NCBI GenBank assembly: GCA_001515265.1
Contig: LNDB01000004.1
Location: 62,001 to 126,000 of the forward strand
Origin: Candidatus Dichloromethanomonas elyunquensis
GTDB lineage: Bacteria > Bacillota > Desulfitobacteriia > Desulfitobacteriales > Syntrophobotulaceae
DNA length: 64,000 bases
Direction: 5' to 3'
Position numbers and translations under genes: made by a program. The notes below the pieces were generated by a model. That model had not been told where the DNA came from, searched no databases, and saw only the letters and a list, made by a program, of their open reading frames with translations. Positions 52,550 through 61,667 of the stretch are shown here, piece by piece (positions within the stretch are counted from its first letter, which is position 1; each line of letters starts with the position of its first letter).

Positions 52550-53368
52550 ATGAAATATCAACGTGAATTTGCCGGAGAACTAATCGGCACGTTTTTACTG
52601 GTCTTATTTGGGTGCGGCTCTGTGGCAGTAAGCGTGTTGTTTAATTCACACCAGGGGTTATTTCAGGTAGGGATGGTGTGGGGAATCGGGGTAAGCCTGG
52701 CAATTTATGTTACAAGACATTTGTCCTGTGCCCATTTAAATCCTGCGGTTACGTTGGCCATGGTGACAAGTAAAAGAATGGTGGCAAGAAAAATGCCGGT
52801 TTATCTGATTGCCCAGTTCCTTGGGGCTTTTCTGGCTGGTCTTATATTATTTTTGTTGTTTGAGCCCTCCATTTTAAGTTTTGAAAAAATTCACAACATC
52901 ATCCGCGGCTCATGTGATTCTATACAGACCGCTAAAATGTTCGGAGAATTCTATAATCAGCCTGAAAGCATTTCAGTTGTATCGATGCCGCTGGCCATGG
53001 CAGTTGAGGGATTTGGAACTTTCCTACTTGTTTTGATGATTTTCTCTCTTACAGAGGGTTGTAATCTTGGAAGGCCGCACGATAATCTGACGCCCATATT
53101 TATTGGTTTAACTGTAGCCTCAATCATTTGCCTGCTTGCGCCTTTGACACAGGCCGGGCTGAATCCTGCCAGAGATCTGAGCCCTCGTATGGTTGCCTGG
53201 ATATTTGGATGGGGGAACGCTGCATTCCCTGATAGAACCGGCGGCTTTTTCTTTGTCTATATTCTGGCGCCAATCATCGGTGGCCAGGTTGCAGGCTTCT
53301 TTTTTACAAAAATAATAGAGCCGCTTATGAAAAAACCGGCTGAAAGCTGTGAATGTCAAGATATTTGA
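52550..53368 (+). CDS. Aquaglyceroporin (MIP family)
   Basis: This is a channel for water or small neutral solutes. The 272-residue protein has six membrane helices and both selectivity motifs, HLNPAVTLAM and GLNPARDLSPR; the aspartate after the second NPAR is typical of glycerol-type channels. The loop before helix 4 has two histidine/cysteine-containing stretches. ATG 52550 follows aaagga; ATG 52541 is less likely. It is 21 bases after padR and 26 bases before the cobW-like gene, so the three form one operon. Confidence 0.9.
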   Translation: MKYQREFAGELIGTFLLVLFGCGSVAVSVLFNSHQGLFQVGMVWGIGVSLAIYVTRHLSCAHLNPAVTLAMVTSKRMVARKMPVYLIAQFLGAFLAGLILFLLFEPSILSFEKIHNIIRGSCDSIQTAKMFGEFYNQPESISVVSMPLAMAVEGFGTFLLVLMIFSLTEGCNLGRPHDNLTPIFIGLTVASIICLLAPLTQAGLNPARDLSPRMVAWIFGWGNAAFPDRTGGFFFVYILAPIIGGQVAGFFFTKIIEPLMKKPAESCECQDI

Positions 53369-53394
53369 TTGAAGAAGAGAGGATTAAAGACGCA

Positions 53395-54318
53395 ATGAAG
53401 ACACGAATTATTATGGTTGGCGGATTTTTAGGAGCGGGAAAAACTACCCTGCTTTGGGAGTGCGCACGCAAAATCACTGAAAGTGGGAAACATGTCGGAT
53501 TGATCTGCACCGATCTTTCCGCCACCATACTTCAACCTTTGAAAGAGAAATTTCAGGATACCCTTGTCGTTGCCCCATTGACCGTGCTGGCAGATCCCAG
53601 CAGACTATCTGCTATCCTTGATGGCGGAACATCGGGACTGCATAGGAGTGCGGCTTATATCTTCCGCAAGCAACTAGAAGAAGCGGACATCATACTAATA
53701 AACAAAACGGATATGCTGACCCATGACGCGCTTGAAGTTTTAATGCAGCGCACATCAAAAGAATGGCCGCTGGCTCAAGTCGCTGCCATCAGTGCCAAAA
53801 CAGGTGAAGGTCTGCAGAAATGGTTAGATGATGTAATGAAACGACTTGATTCCGGAACTCATCTTGCTGAGGTAGACTATGATGTATATTCTGAAGGAGA
53901 AGCGGTGCTGGGGTGGTTGAATGCAAGTTTTCAACTAAAAGGCAACCTTGTAGATTGGGACGAGCTGTTAAGCACTCTGCTTCACTCATTGAGCCGGAGA
54001 TTCGATCAAATTGATGTTGCTGTAGGTCATGTGAAATTATTGATTGAAGATGACAACCGGTATTCCATAGGTAATTTAACGGGGAAAAGCGATACCATCA
54101 GAATGCGTGGTAGCATCGGTTCAGGAAACCAAGCAAAATTGATTATCAATGCACGCGTTCAGATGGCACCGGCAGAACTGGAATACATTATACGCGAAGA
54201 ACAATCCAATAGCTGTGGCGATAAAATCAGGTGCGAAACAATTGAATTCAACTGTTTAAGCCCGGGGCGTCCGAATCCAACCTATCGCTATGATAAAGTC
54301 ACTTCTCGGGAAAAATAA
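53395..54318 (+). CDS. CobW-like GTPase lacking the metal motif
   Basis: This 307-residue P-loop protein is related to the CobW/HypB G3E group. It has MKTRIIMVGGFLGAGKTTLL, LICTDLSATIL, AAYIFRKQLEEADIILINKTDML (NKxD at 103-106) and VAAISAKTGEGLQKWLD. There is no CxCC or similar cysteine motif, and the C-terminal half is unlike CobW_C. The open frame begins at 53353, inside the aquaporin gene. ATG 53395 is preferred because the protein then begins at the P-loop, but its ribosome site is weak. The last few codons lie within a 43-bp repeat of the other cobW gene. Confidence 0.78.
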   Translation: MKTRIIMVGGFLGAGKTTLLWECARKITESGKHVGLICTDLSATILQPLKEKFQDTLVVAPLTVLADPSRLSAILDGGTSGLHRSAAYIFRKQLEEADIILINKTDMLTHDALEVLMQRTSKEWPLAQVAAISAKTGEGLQKWLDDVMKRLDSGTHLAEVDYDVYSEGEAVLGWLNASFQLKGNLVDWDELLSTLLHSLSRRFDQIDVAVGHVKLLIEDDNRYSIGNLTGKSDTIRMRGSIGSGNQAKLIINARVQMAPAELEYIIREEQSNSCGDKIRCETIEFNCLSPGRPNPTYRYDKVTSREK

Positions 54319-54344
54319 AACCTTTGATACGGAAACTATCTTTT
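54302..54344. repeat. 43-bp repeat, copy B (cobW remnant at a gene boundary)
   Basis: Read on the minus strand this segment encodes DSFRIKGFIFS, the same stretch as in the CobW protein at 49576-50523. It lies across the end of the cobW-like gene and the 31-base gap before nuoN. It matches copy A at 39 of 43 positions. This looks like the remnant of a third cobW gene or a recombination footprint. Confidence 0.7.
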
Positions 54345-54349
54345 CTAGC

Positions 54350-55780
54350 CTAGAACGTTAGCAAAGCTTTACCCGCTATGTGCGCTAAGACCGACAAAGG
54401 CTGAGCATAAATTCCGAAGAAAATAGTGGCAATCATAGTTAACAGCAGTGTAATTTTAGCCTCAGCCGGAATGGTGATTGGCGTTTTATCCACCGGATCA
54501 TTCATATACATTACCTTTGCAACCTTCAAATAGTAATACACTGATACCATGCTCATCACCAAACCAACGATCACCAGCCAGAGATATCCTTGATTGACAA
54601 TAGACTTAAAGAGATATAACTTTCCGGTAAAACCCGCAAGCGGAGGAATACCAGCCATAGACAGCAGGAAAATTGTCAGGGCAGCCGCCATGAGCGGGGA
54701 ACGCTGTGCTAAACCGGCGTAATCTGTGATTTCGTCACTATCGGTTTGGGTAGAACACGTCATTACCACTGTGAATGCCCCCACCGTGGCTAGAACGTAG
54801 ATCACGGAATAGAACGATAGCGCTGAAACACCTGCTTGATTCATAGCAAGGATCCCGGTAATCATGTAGCCGGCTTGACCTATACTGGAATAAGCCAACA
54901 TTCTTTTCATATTGGTTTGCGGGATAGCCGCCAGGTTTCCGATAATCATCGTTAATGCTGCGAGAACAGCCACCAATAACTGCCATTGCCTGCTGTAGGC
55001 CGGCAGTGCAATAAGGAGCAGCCTGGCTAGTACCGCAAACGATGCCGCTTTGGAGCCGGTAGCAAGAAAAGCAGTGACTGGCGTAGGGGCCCCTTCATAG
55101 ACATCGGGAGTCCACATTTGGAACGGGATTAAGGAAATTTTAAAACCAAGTCCTGCGAGTACAAACACCAAACCAACCACCAAAGCCGGAGAATAGCCGC
55201 TTAAGAGTCCAATTTTCGCTGCAATTTCCGTAATGATTACTGTACCTGTCATACCATAGATAAGACTTAAGCCATAGAGAAGGATGCCGGACGACAATGC
55301 CCCCAGAATCAGGTATTTCATGCCGGCTTCAGCAGACTTTGGATCTGTTTTGTAGCCTGCCAGGATATAGAAGGAAATAGCCATCGTTTCCAAGGCAACA
55401 TATAACGTCAGCATATCACCGGCAGAAACAAGAACCATCATGCCTAAAGCCGCAACAATCGTAATAACATAAAACTCAAAATTACCATTCATCTTATTCA
55501 CGTAACGGATTGAGGCGAGAATGACAAGAATGGCAGCAACTAAGAATAACTGTTTAAAGAAGACTGAAAAATCATCGACCAAATACATCTTATCGATGAC
55601 AGCCGTATTTAAACCGTAAAATCTGAAACTGAATCCAAAGATAACAACCAGTCCCAAGGCGATAATATATCCCAAAATATGGCGGCTTTGCTTCGGAATC
55701 ATCAGACCGATGATCAAAATGATAACAGCCAGAAGCGCCGTTGCGATTTCAATTGAGAACAAAGAAAAGTTGATTTCCAT
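54350..55780 (-). CDS. nuoN: NADH-quinone oxidoreductase subunit N
   Basis: This antiporter-like proton-pumping membrane subunit of complex I has 476 residues and about 14 helices. It has the family stretches LETMAISFYILAGYKTD, KISLIPFQMWTPDVYEGAPTPV (pumping lysine region) and MLAYSSIGQAGYM. It is the last gene of the operon; its ATG shares one base with the nuoM stop (TAATG). A convergent gene ends 31 bases away. Confidence 0.96.
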   Translation of the reverse strand: MEINFSLFSIEIATALLAVIILIIGLMIPKQSRHILGYIIALGLVVIFGFSFRFYGLNTAVIDKMYLVDDFSVFFKQLFLVAAILVILASIRYVNKMNGNFEFYVITIVAALGMMVLVSAGDMLTLYVALETMAISFYILAGYKTDPKSAEAGMKYLILGALSSGILLYGLSLIYGMTGTVIITEIAAKIGLLSGYSPALVVGLVFVLAGLGFKISLIPFQMWTPDVYEGAPTPVTAFLATGSKAASFAVLARLLLIALPAYSRQWQLLVAVLAALTMIIGNLAAIPQTNMKRMLAYSSIGQAGYMITGILAMNQAGVSALSFYSVIYVLATVGAFTVVMTCSTQTDSDEITDYAGLAQRSPLMAAALTIFLLSMAGIPPLAGFTGKLYLFKSIVNQGYLWLVIVGLVMSMVSVYYYLKVAKVMYMNDPVDKTPITIPAEAKITLLLTMIATIFFGIYAQPLSVLAHIAGKALLTF

Positions 55781-57318
55781 TACAGGCTCCCTCCTATTTG
55801 GCTGGCCGCAACAAGCTTGTCTGCAATCGGTTGGATTCCCGAATTAACCATATCCATCAACAAGGATGGAAATAGACCAAAGATTACAGCAAGGGCGATG
55901 AGGATGGCAATCGGAACCAGTGAGAATCCTTTAATGTCTTGGATATAATCCCACTCTGCTTTACGGGGCCCGAATAAGACGCTGGCAGCCATCCTAAGGA
56001 CATATACCGCTCCGATAATAATTCCGGTCAAAACGATGAAAGCAATAATCCTCAACGTTGGGTTGCTGAAAGCACCCATAAAAATTGTAAATTCCGGAAT
56101 AAAGGTTAACAGTCCCGGCAAACCGGCTGAAGCCATGGAAGCAACCAGGAAGGCTCCTGCCACACGGGGCATCTGATGGGCAAGTCCGCCAAGGTCAGGA
56201 ATATATCGGGTCTTCGTTACCCCATAAATATATCCGATAATGGAAAAGAACAGCGCCGCCATAATTCCATGCCCAAACATATTAGCAACCGCACCGTTTA
56301 ACCCGATGACATTTAAGGAAGCAATCCCAACCATGACAAATCCCATGTGGCTGACGCTCGAATAACCGATAACATATTTCATATCTTTTTGAGCTAAAGA
56401 AATAAAGCCTGCATATAGAACGTTCCCGGTAGCCAGAATAGCGATAGCCGGAGCCCAGAATTTAGCTCCGAGCGGGAAAATGAAAATTCCGATCCGAATC
56501 AAACCGTAACCGCCAATCTTTTTTAAAACACCGGCGTGAATCATCGAGACTGCAGTTGGAGCACCGGCATAACCGTCGGGGGACCAGGAGTGGAACGGAA
56601 ACATCGATATTAAAGAGGTAAATCCCAAAGCCATTAAACCAAAGATTATAATTTGCAGGTGCTCAGGGAAATTGACGGAAGCAATGGCCGCTATATCAAA
56701 TGTCAGGTTGCCAAGAATATCCCCTGCCAACATAACCATCCAGATAATTCCCGCCAAAAGGAAAGCGCTTCCGATCAGAAGGTAAATAGTCAGTTTCATA
56801 CCCGCATATTCCTTCGTTACTGTTTGTCTCGTTTTGCTGCCGCTTCCCCAAACAATAACCATTAGATAGATCGGAATAACGACCACCTCATAAAATAGAA
56901 AGAAAATAAAGAGGTCGGTAGCAACAAAAGCACCCATAACTCCGGCAGTTAAAAAGAGTAAAAGAATGTAGAATTCTTTTACTCTTTTTTCCGTACTCCA
57001 GGAACGCGAGAATACGGCACAGAATCCAATTACACTGGTTAACAACACTAAAGGCAAACTAAAACCGTCGACTCCTAACGCATACGATACACCTAAATCC
57101 GTAATCCAGGGAATGTTTTCCTGAAAGGCAAACCCTCCGGTTGTTAGGTGCTGGGTATAATAAATATAGTAAATCAGAATGGACAGTGCCAGGGAAATAA
57201 ACGTTGCAATCCCGGCAACAGCTTTCAGCAGCTTGGAATTCTCCTTGGGGATAAAAACATTTATCAAAGCGCCGATTATCGGAGCTAACAAGATAATAGA
57301 CAGAACCGGAAAATTCAT
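55780..57318 (-). CDS. nuoM: NADH-quinone oxidoreductase subunit M
   Basis: This antiporter-like complex I subunit has 512 residues and about 14 helices. It has FYEVVVIPIYLMVIVWGSG with the conserved glutamate, SMFPFHSWSPDGYAGAPTAVSM and YVIGYSSVSHMGFVMVGI. The start has a ggaggtg ribosome site at the end of nuoL, and the two genes share one base. Confidence 0.97.
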   Translation of the reverse strand: MNFPVLSIILLAPIIGALINVFIPKENSKLLKAVAGIATFISLALSILIYYIYYTQHLTTGGFAFQENIPWITDLGVSYALGVDGFSLPLVLLTSVIGFCAVFSRSWSTEKRVKEFYILLLFLTAGVMGAFVATDLFIFFLFYEVVVIPIYLMVIVWGSGSKTRQTVTKEYAGMKLTIYLLIGSAFLLAGIIWMVMLAGDILGNLTFDIAAIASVNFPEHLQIIIFGLMALGFTSLISMFPFHSWSPDGYAGAPTAVSMIHAGVLKKIGGYGLIRIGIFIFPLGAKFWAPAIAILATGNVLYAGFISLAQKDMKYVIGYSSVSHMGFVMVGIASLNVIGLNGAVANMFGHGIMAALFFSIIGYIYGVTKTRYIPDLGGLAHQMPRVAGAFLVASMASAGLPGLLTFIPEFTIFMGAFSNPTLRIIAFIVLTGIIIGAVYVLRMAASVLFGPRKAEWDYIQDIKGFSLVPIAILIALAVIFGLFPSLLMDMVNSGIQPIADKLVAASQIGGSL

Positions 57319-59297
57319 TACTTAACACCTCCCAACAACAATCCAACATGGATGGAATTGAAGTCTGTGAGACTTAAGAACAGAACAATCAGCACAATCG
57401 CAAGGAAAAAAACGAAAGCATAATGCTGCAGTTGCCCTGTCTGAACCCGGCGCATGACAGAACCGCTCCATTGAGCCGCTTTTCCACAGCCGTCTACAAT
57501 AATTCCATCTACAAAAAGATAGTCAAACTTCCATAAGAGCCAGCCCAACTTGTCGACAATATGGCGAATAACCCAGAGATAAAACTCATCGATATAAAAT
57601 TTATGAAAAGAAATCTTATACAGCTCAGGAAACTTTCTGGCAACTGCTTCTGCAGAATAAGTCTTTTTACAGTAAAAAATTGCTGCAAGACCGATTCCGA
57701 ATAGTGCTAACCCTGTAGATAGAATAATCAGGAACCAATTTGCCTCAATTTCATGGAAATTTCCTACTCTTACAAAATAGCCAAAAGCTTGTCCTTCGCC
57801 CAGTCCCGGCCAGCCACCCCAACCGCCGATAAAGGAAAATATCCCGAGAATAATCAGCGGAACCGTCATCACTTTCGGTGCTTCATGAGGATGAGCGTCA
57901 TGACTGCGAAGCTCGCCATGGAAACAGATAAAGAACATTCTAAACATATAAAAAGCTGTCATGAAAGCGGTTAATGCCGCCATGATAAATAAGAGCGAAT
58001 ACAGCCCTTGGAAAGAACCCGTTGCCTGTCCGGACAGACTCGATGCGGCATAGGTAACTTCTAAAATCAAATCCTTACTGAAGAAACCGGCAAACGGAAA
58101 AATACCGGAAATTGCTAAACAGCCAATCAAGAACGTCCAGTATGTTACGGGCATGTATTTTTTCAAACCACCGTATTTCCAGATATTTGCTTCATCGTGC
58201 ATTGCATGCAGCACACTTCCTGCTCCAAGGAACATTAAAGCTTTGAAGAAAGCATGCGTCATTAAGTGAAACATACCGGCGGACAAACTGGATGCTCCCA
58301 ATGCCAGCATCATGTAACCCAGCTGCGAAACCGTAGAATAAGCAAGAATCTTTTTCATTTCAGTTTGTGTTATGGCTATACAGGCTGAAAACAGTGCTGT
58401 AAATCCCCCTATAAAAGCCACAAATGCCAAGGCGGAAGGAAGGGTAACAAAAAGGATTAAGATTCTTCCAACTAAATACACCCCCGCTACAACCATGGTT
58501 GCAGCATGGATCAAGGCACTGACGGGTGTCGGACCTTCCATCGCATCGGGGAGCCAGACATGGAATGGAAATTGGCCGGATTTGGCCATTGGCCCGAGAA
58601 AAAGAAGAATAGCGATACCAGTAAGCCCTGCAGCAGTAAGCCCTGTATACTCCGTAAAGTGAGGTATCACTTTGCTTAATTGTTGGAGATCAAGCGTCCC
58701 GAAATTGAGTTGGAGCAGAATAATTCCGAGCAAAAGTCCGAAGTCACCTGCCCGGCAGGTAATAAATGCTTTTTTTGAAGCTTCTGCCGCAGACTTTTTA
58801 TGATACCAGAAACCGATTAACAGGTAAGAACAAAGTCCAACCAACTCCCAAAAAACAAACATCTGAAGAAGGTTAGGAGAGAGTACCAAGCCCAGCATAG
58901 AAGCGGCAAAGAGTGACACATAAGAAAAGAAACGGGCAAACCCGGTGTCCCCATGCATATATCCCAGAGAATAAATCTCAACCAAGGAAGTAATGAAAGT
59001 AACGACAAGCAGCATCATGACGGAGGTCGTATCAATCTGCGTACCTACGTCTATAGACAATCCATTCATACTAAACCAGGTAACAACAACCTTTAAAGGA
59101 TGTTCAAGGTACCTTTCACCTTGACCAATAACTCCGATGCCAAGGCTCAATGCCAGAACAAAGGAAATTAAAATACTTGTTATGGAAATGCCTGCACTCC
59201 GTTTAGGCATCTTTTTGGTGAAAAAAGTGATGATTACAAACGCCATAGCCGGCAAAAGCGGAATGACCCAGGCATGATAAAGAGCAATATCGAACAT
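57318..59297 (-). CDS. nuoL: NADH-quinone oxidoreductase subunit L
   Basis: This is the largest antiporter-like complex I subunit, 659 residues with about 16 helices. It has FWELVGLCSYLLIGFWYHK, SGQFPFHVWLPDAMEGPTPV, HAATMVVAGVYLVGR and the long C-terminal lateral helix that spans the membrane arm. The C-terminal part includes FYIDEFYLWVIRHIVDKLG. It lies between nuoK and nuoM. Confidence 0.97.
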   Translation of the reverse strand: MFDIALYHAWVIPLLPAMAFVIITFFTKKMPKRSAGISITSILISFVLALSLGIGVIGQGERYLEHPLKVVVTWFSMNGLSIDVGTQIDTTSVMMLLVVTFITSLVEIYSLGYMHGDTGFARFFSYVSLFAASMLGLVLSPNLLQMFVFWELVGLCSYLLIGFWYHKKSAAEASKKAFITCRAGDFGLLLGIILLQLNFGTLDLQQLSKVIPHFTEYTGLTAAGLTGIAILLFLGPMAKSGQFPFHVWLPDAMEGPTPVSALIHAATMVVAGVYLVGRILILFVTLPSALAFVAFIGGFTALFSACIAITQTEMKKILAYSTVSQLGYMMLALGASSLSAGMFHLMTHAFFKALMFLGAGSVLHAMHDEANIWKYGGLKKYMPVTYWTFLIGCLAISGIFPFAGFFSKDLILEVTYAASSLSGQATGSFQGLYSLLFIMAALTAFMTAFYMFRMFFICFHGELRSHDAHPHEAPKVMTVPLIILGIFSFIGGWGGWPGLGEGQAFGYFVRVGNFHEIEANWFLIILSTGLALFGIGLAAIFYCKKTYSAEAVARKFPELYKISFHKFYIDEFYLWVIRHIVDKLGWLLWKFDYLFVDGIIVDGCGKAAQWSGSVMRRVQTGQLQHYAFVFFLAIVLIVLFLSLTDFNSIHVGLLLGGVK

Positions 59298-59336
59298 TAT
59301 GATTTTTTTACACCTGCCTTTGCACAGAATAGAAAA

Positions 59337-59660
59337 CTACCATTTTAATAAATCATAATCTTGGACTTCCGCCGTTTTTCGCTGCCGGTAAATGGCTACA
59401 ATCAACGCTAGCCCAACTGCTACTTCCGCAGCAGCGAGAGCAATCACAAAAATCGCAAAGACGTTTCCGGTAAGAATTTCAGGAGATGTATAGCGGTTAA
59501 ATGCGATTAGATTGATATTGACGGAGGACAACATAACCTCGAGACCCATAAGTACGGCAATAACGTTTTTCTTTGAGAGAACAGCAAAAAGTCCAATGAA
59601 GAACAGCGTTCCGCTTAAAACGAGAAAATGGTTCAGTCCTATATTCATGATCGCTGTCAT
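59337..59660 (-). CDS. nuoK: NADH-quinone oxidoreductase subunit K
   Basis: This small three-helix membrane subunit (107 residues) has the two conserved glutamates in VLMGLEVMLSSVNINLIAF and ALAAAEVAVGLALIVAIYR. ATG 59660 is chosen because it overlaps the nuoJ stop by four bases (ATGA). Confidence 0.96.
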   Translation of the reverse strand: MTAIMNIGLNHFLVLSGTLFFIGLFAVLSKKNVIAVLMGLEVMLSSVNINLIAFNRYTSPEILTGNVFAIFVIALAAAEVAVGLALIVAIYRQRKTAEVQDYDLLKW

Positions 59661-60157
59661 GACGGTTTTTTCACCTCTTTTACAATAACGATTGCACCAA
59701 TCATTGCAATGAGTAAGAGAACAGCAGTAACCTCAAAAGCAACCACATATTTTGTCAGCATTAATTCAGCTACAGAACTCACTGTCTCCTCTAAAGGAGC
59801 GTGACTGCTGACAGGCCATTGGGTCTTTAGAACCATAGCCGCATTAATCACAATAAGTATAAGCGACAGTACTGCAGCCGGGATAGCGTTTTTAGAAAAA
59901 CGGTTTGTTTTCCGGGCATCTCCCTTCATGGTAAACATGATGCCAAATATTACAAATACAGTGATAGCTCCGGCATAAACCAAGACTTGAGCTGCTGCCA
60001 GGAAATCGGCCTGAAGAAGAACAAAGACGGCTGCTATACCTAAAAATGAAACCAACATCAATAAAGCACTGTGAAAAATGTTCGTGCTGGTTACCATCAT
60101 GAGCGCTGAACCTAAAGTAATAATAGCGATAACATAAAACATTACGGCAAAAGTCAT
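59657..60157 (-). CDS. nuoJ: NADH-quinone oxidoreductase subunit J
   Basis: This five-helix membrane subunit (166 residues) has LMLVSFLGIAAVFVLLQADFLA and the QVLVYAGAITVFVIFGIMFT stretch with the conserved pi-bulge helix. It overlaps nuoI upstream and nuoK downstream by four bases each, indicating tight coupling. Confidence 0.96.
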   Translation of the reverse strand: MTFAVMFYVIAIITLGSALMMVTSTNIFHSALLMLVSFLGIAAVFVLLQADFLAAAQVLVYAGAITVFVIFGIMFTMKGDARKTNRFSKNAIPAAVLSLILIVINAAMVLKTQWPVSSHAPLEETVSSVAELMLTKYVVAFEVTAVLLLIAMIGAIVIVKEVKKPS

Positions 60158-60573
60158 TCTGCTTCACTCCTTACAGCCTGAAGCATCTGCTCAGGTTCAT
60201 CCTTAAAAAGACTTACGTTCAGGTTCTGCCTGAAGAAGACAGCATTCTCATATTTTTGTGTTATATATAATGCACCTGTGGGGCAAACCTCCACGCAAAA
60301 CCCGCAGTACAAACAGCTGCCCATCATCATTTGATAACCGGTCAGTTTCTTTTTATTGTTTTCGTCTTTCTTGCTTTGAATAGAGATTATATTATTGGGA
60401 CAAGCATTTGAACAAAGACTGCAGACTATACATTTAGATGGTATCAATTCAAATGACCCCCGGAACCGTTTCGGAAGTGCCGGTCTTTCTTCAGGATATT
60501 GCTGTGTTATTTTCTTTTCGAAAAAATGTTTGATCGTTATGCTTAAACCTTTGAGAAGTCCTGAACCGTACAC
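60154..60573 (-). CDS. nuoI: NADH-quinone oxidoreductase subunit I (2x 4Fe-4S)
   Basis: This peripheral subunit carries clusters N6a and N6b. The 139-residue protein has the two ferredoxin motifs CIVCSLCSNACP and CLYCGFCVEVCP and the N-terminal YPEERPALPKRFRG membrane-associated segment. The start is GTG 60573 with aggtgg upstream. In the absence of NuoE, NuoF and NuoG it may be the entry site for electrons from a ferredoxin-like donor. Confidence 0.95.
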   Translation of the reverse strand: MYGSGLLKGLSITIKHFFEKKITQQYPEERPALPKRFRGSFELIPSKCIVCSLCSNACPNNIISIQSKKDENNKKKLTGYQMMMGSCLYCGFCVEVCPTGALYITQKYENAVFFRQNLNVSLFKDEPEQMLQAVRSEAE

Positions 60574-60584
60574 GATTTCACCAC

Positions 60585-61631
60585 CTAACCTGTAATTGCG
60601 CGGAAGACGAAAATGCCGATTCCGGTTAATACAATATTAATTAAACTGACGGGGATCAAAACTTTCCAGCCAAAATGCATCAAATGATCAATTCGGATTC
60701 TCGGGAAAGTCCATCTAACCCACATGAACAGAAAAATCATAAAGTAAATCTTGAGCATCATCCATATGAAGCCGGGAATAAACGTCAAGCCGAACGGCGC
60801 ATTCCATCCTCCTAGGAAAACTAGGGCTGCAATTGCCGAAACAGCAACTAAATGCGTATACTCAGCAACCATAAACAGGGCATAACGAATGCCTGAGTAT
60901 TCGAGGAAGTAACCTCCAACCAGTTCTTGCTCCCCTTCGGTCATATCAAAAGGACCGCGGTTGGTTTCAGCAATTGAGGAAATGAAATAACATAAAAAGG
61001 CTAAAATCTGAGGGATGATAAACCAGATACTCTTTTGCCCTTCAACGATCTTGGAAAGAGTCAGTGAGCCTGTGATCATAATGACTCCCAGAAGGGAAAA
61101 GACCATGGGGATTTCATAACTGATCATTTGAGCCGCAGCCCTCATTCCTCCAAGCAAGGCATACTTATTATTGGAAGAAAACCCCGCCATGATAAAAGCA
61201 ATTGTTCCAGTTGAGCCGATTGCAATGAAATAAAAAATACCGATACTCAAATCTTCAAGAATTAATCCTCTTCCCAGCGGGATAACAGCCCAGGCCATAA
61301 TCGCAGTCAAAAATGCACAAATACTGGCTATTAAAAAGACCGGTCTATCTGCATTTGCAGGAACAATATCTTCTTTTCCCAGCATTTTCACAATATCTAC
61401 AGGAAATTGAAAAAAACCGGCTGGGCCAAGACGGTTCGGTCCCCTGCGCATTTGAAAGAAAGCACTTAGTTTACGTTCCAACCAAACTAAAACAATCAAA
61501 TTCAAAAGAACAAAGATAATGACTCCTAAAGTCAAGGCGGCTTTAACAATTATTTCCGCCAGAATCGGGATGCCGGTCGCTACGGTCAGCCAATGTCTGA
61601 AGATTTCTACCCAGACAATAAAAATATCCAT
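60585..61631 (-). CDS. nuoH: NADH-quinone oxidoreductase subunit H
   Basis: This eight-helix subunit forms the quinone-access channel at the foot of the peripheral arm. The 348-residue protein has WLERKLSAFFQMRRGPNRLG, AETNRGPFDMTEGEQELVGG and WVRWTFPRIRIDHLMHFGWK. The frame is open to 61649, but ggagg within it serves ATG 61631. It follows nuoD after 36 bases, with no nuoEFG genes between them. Confidence 0.96.
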   Translation of the reverse strand: MDIFIVWVEIFRHWLTVATGIPILAEIIVKAALTLGVIIFVLLNLIVLVWLERKLSAFFQMRRGPNRLGPAGFFQFPVDIVKMLGKEDIVPANADRPVFLIASICAFLTAIMAWAVIPLGRGLILEDLSIGIFYFIAIGSTGTIAFIMAGFSSNNKYALLGGMRAAAQMISYEIPMVFSLLGVIMITGSLTLSKIVEGQKSIWFIIPQILAFLCYFISSIAETNRGPFDMTEGEQELVGGYFLEYSGIRYALFMVAEYTHLVAVSAIAALVFLGGWNAPFGLTFIPGFIWMMLKIYFMIFLFMWVRWTFPRIRIDHLMHFGWKVLIPVSLINIVLTGIGIFVFRAITG

Positions 61632-61667
61632 TTTTTCCTCCACCGTCAATTGCTTGTTTTCTGCCTG

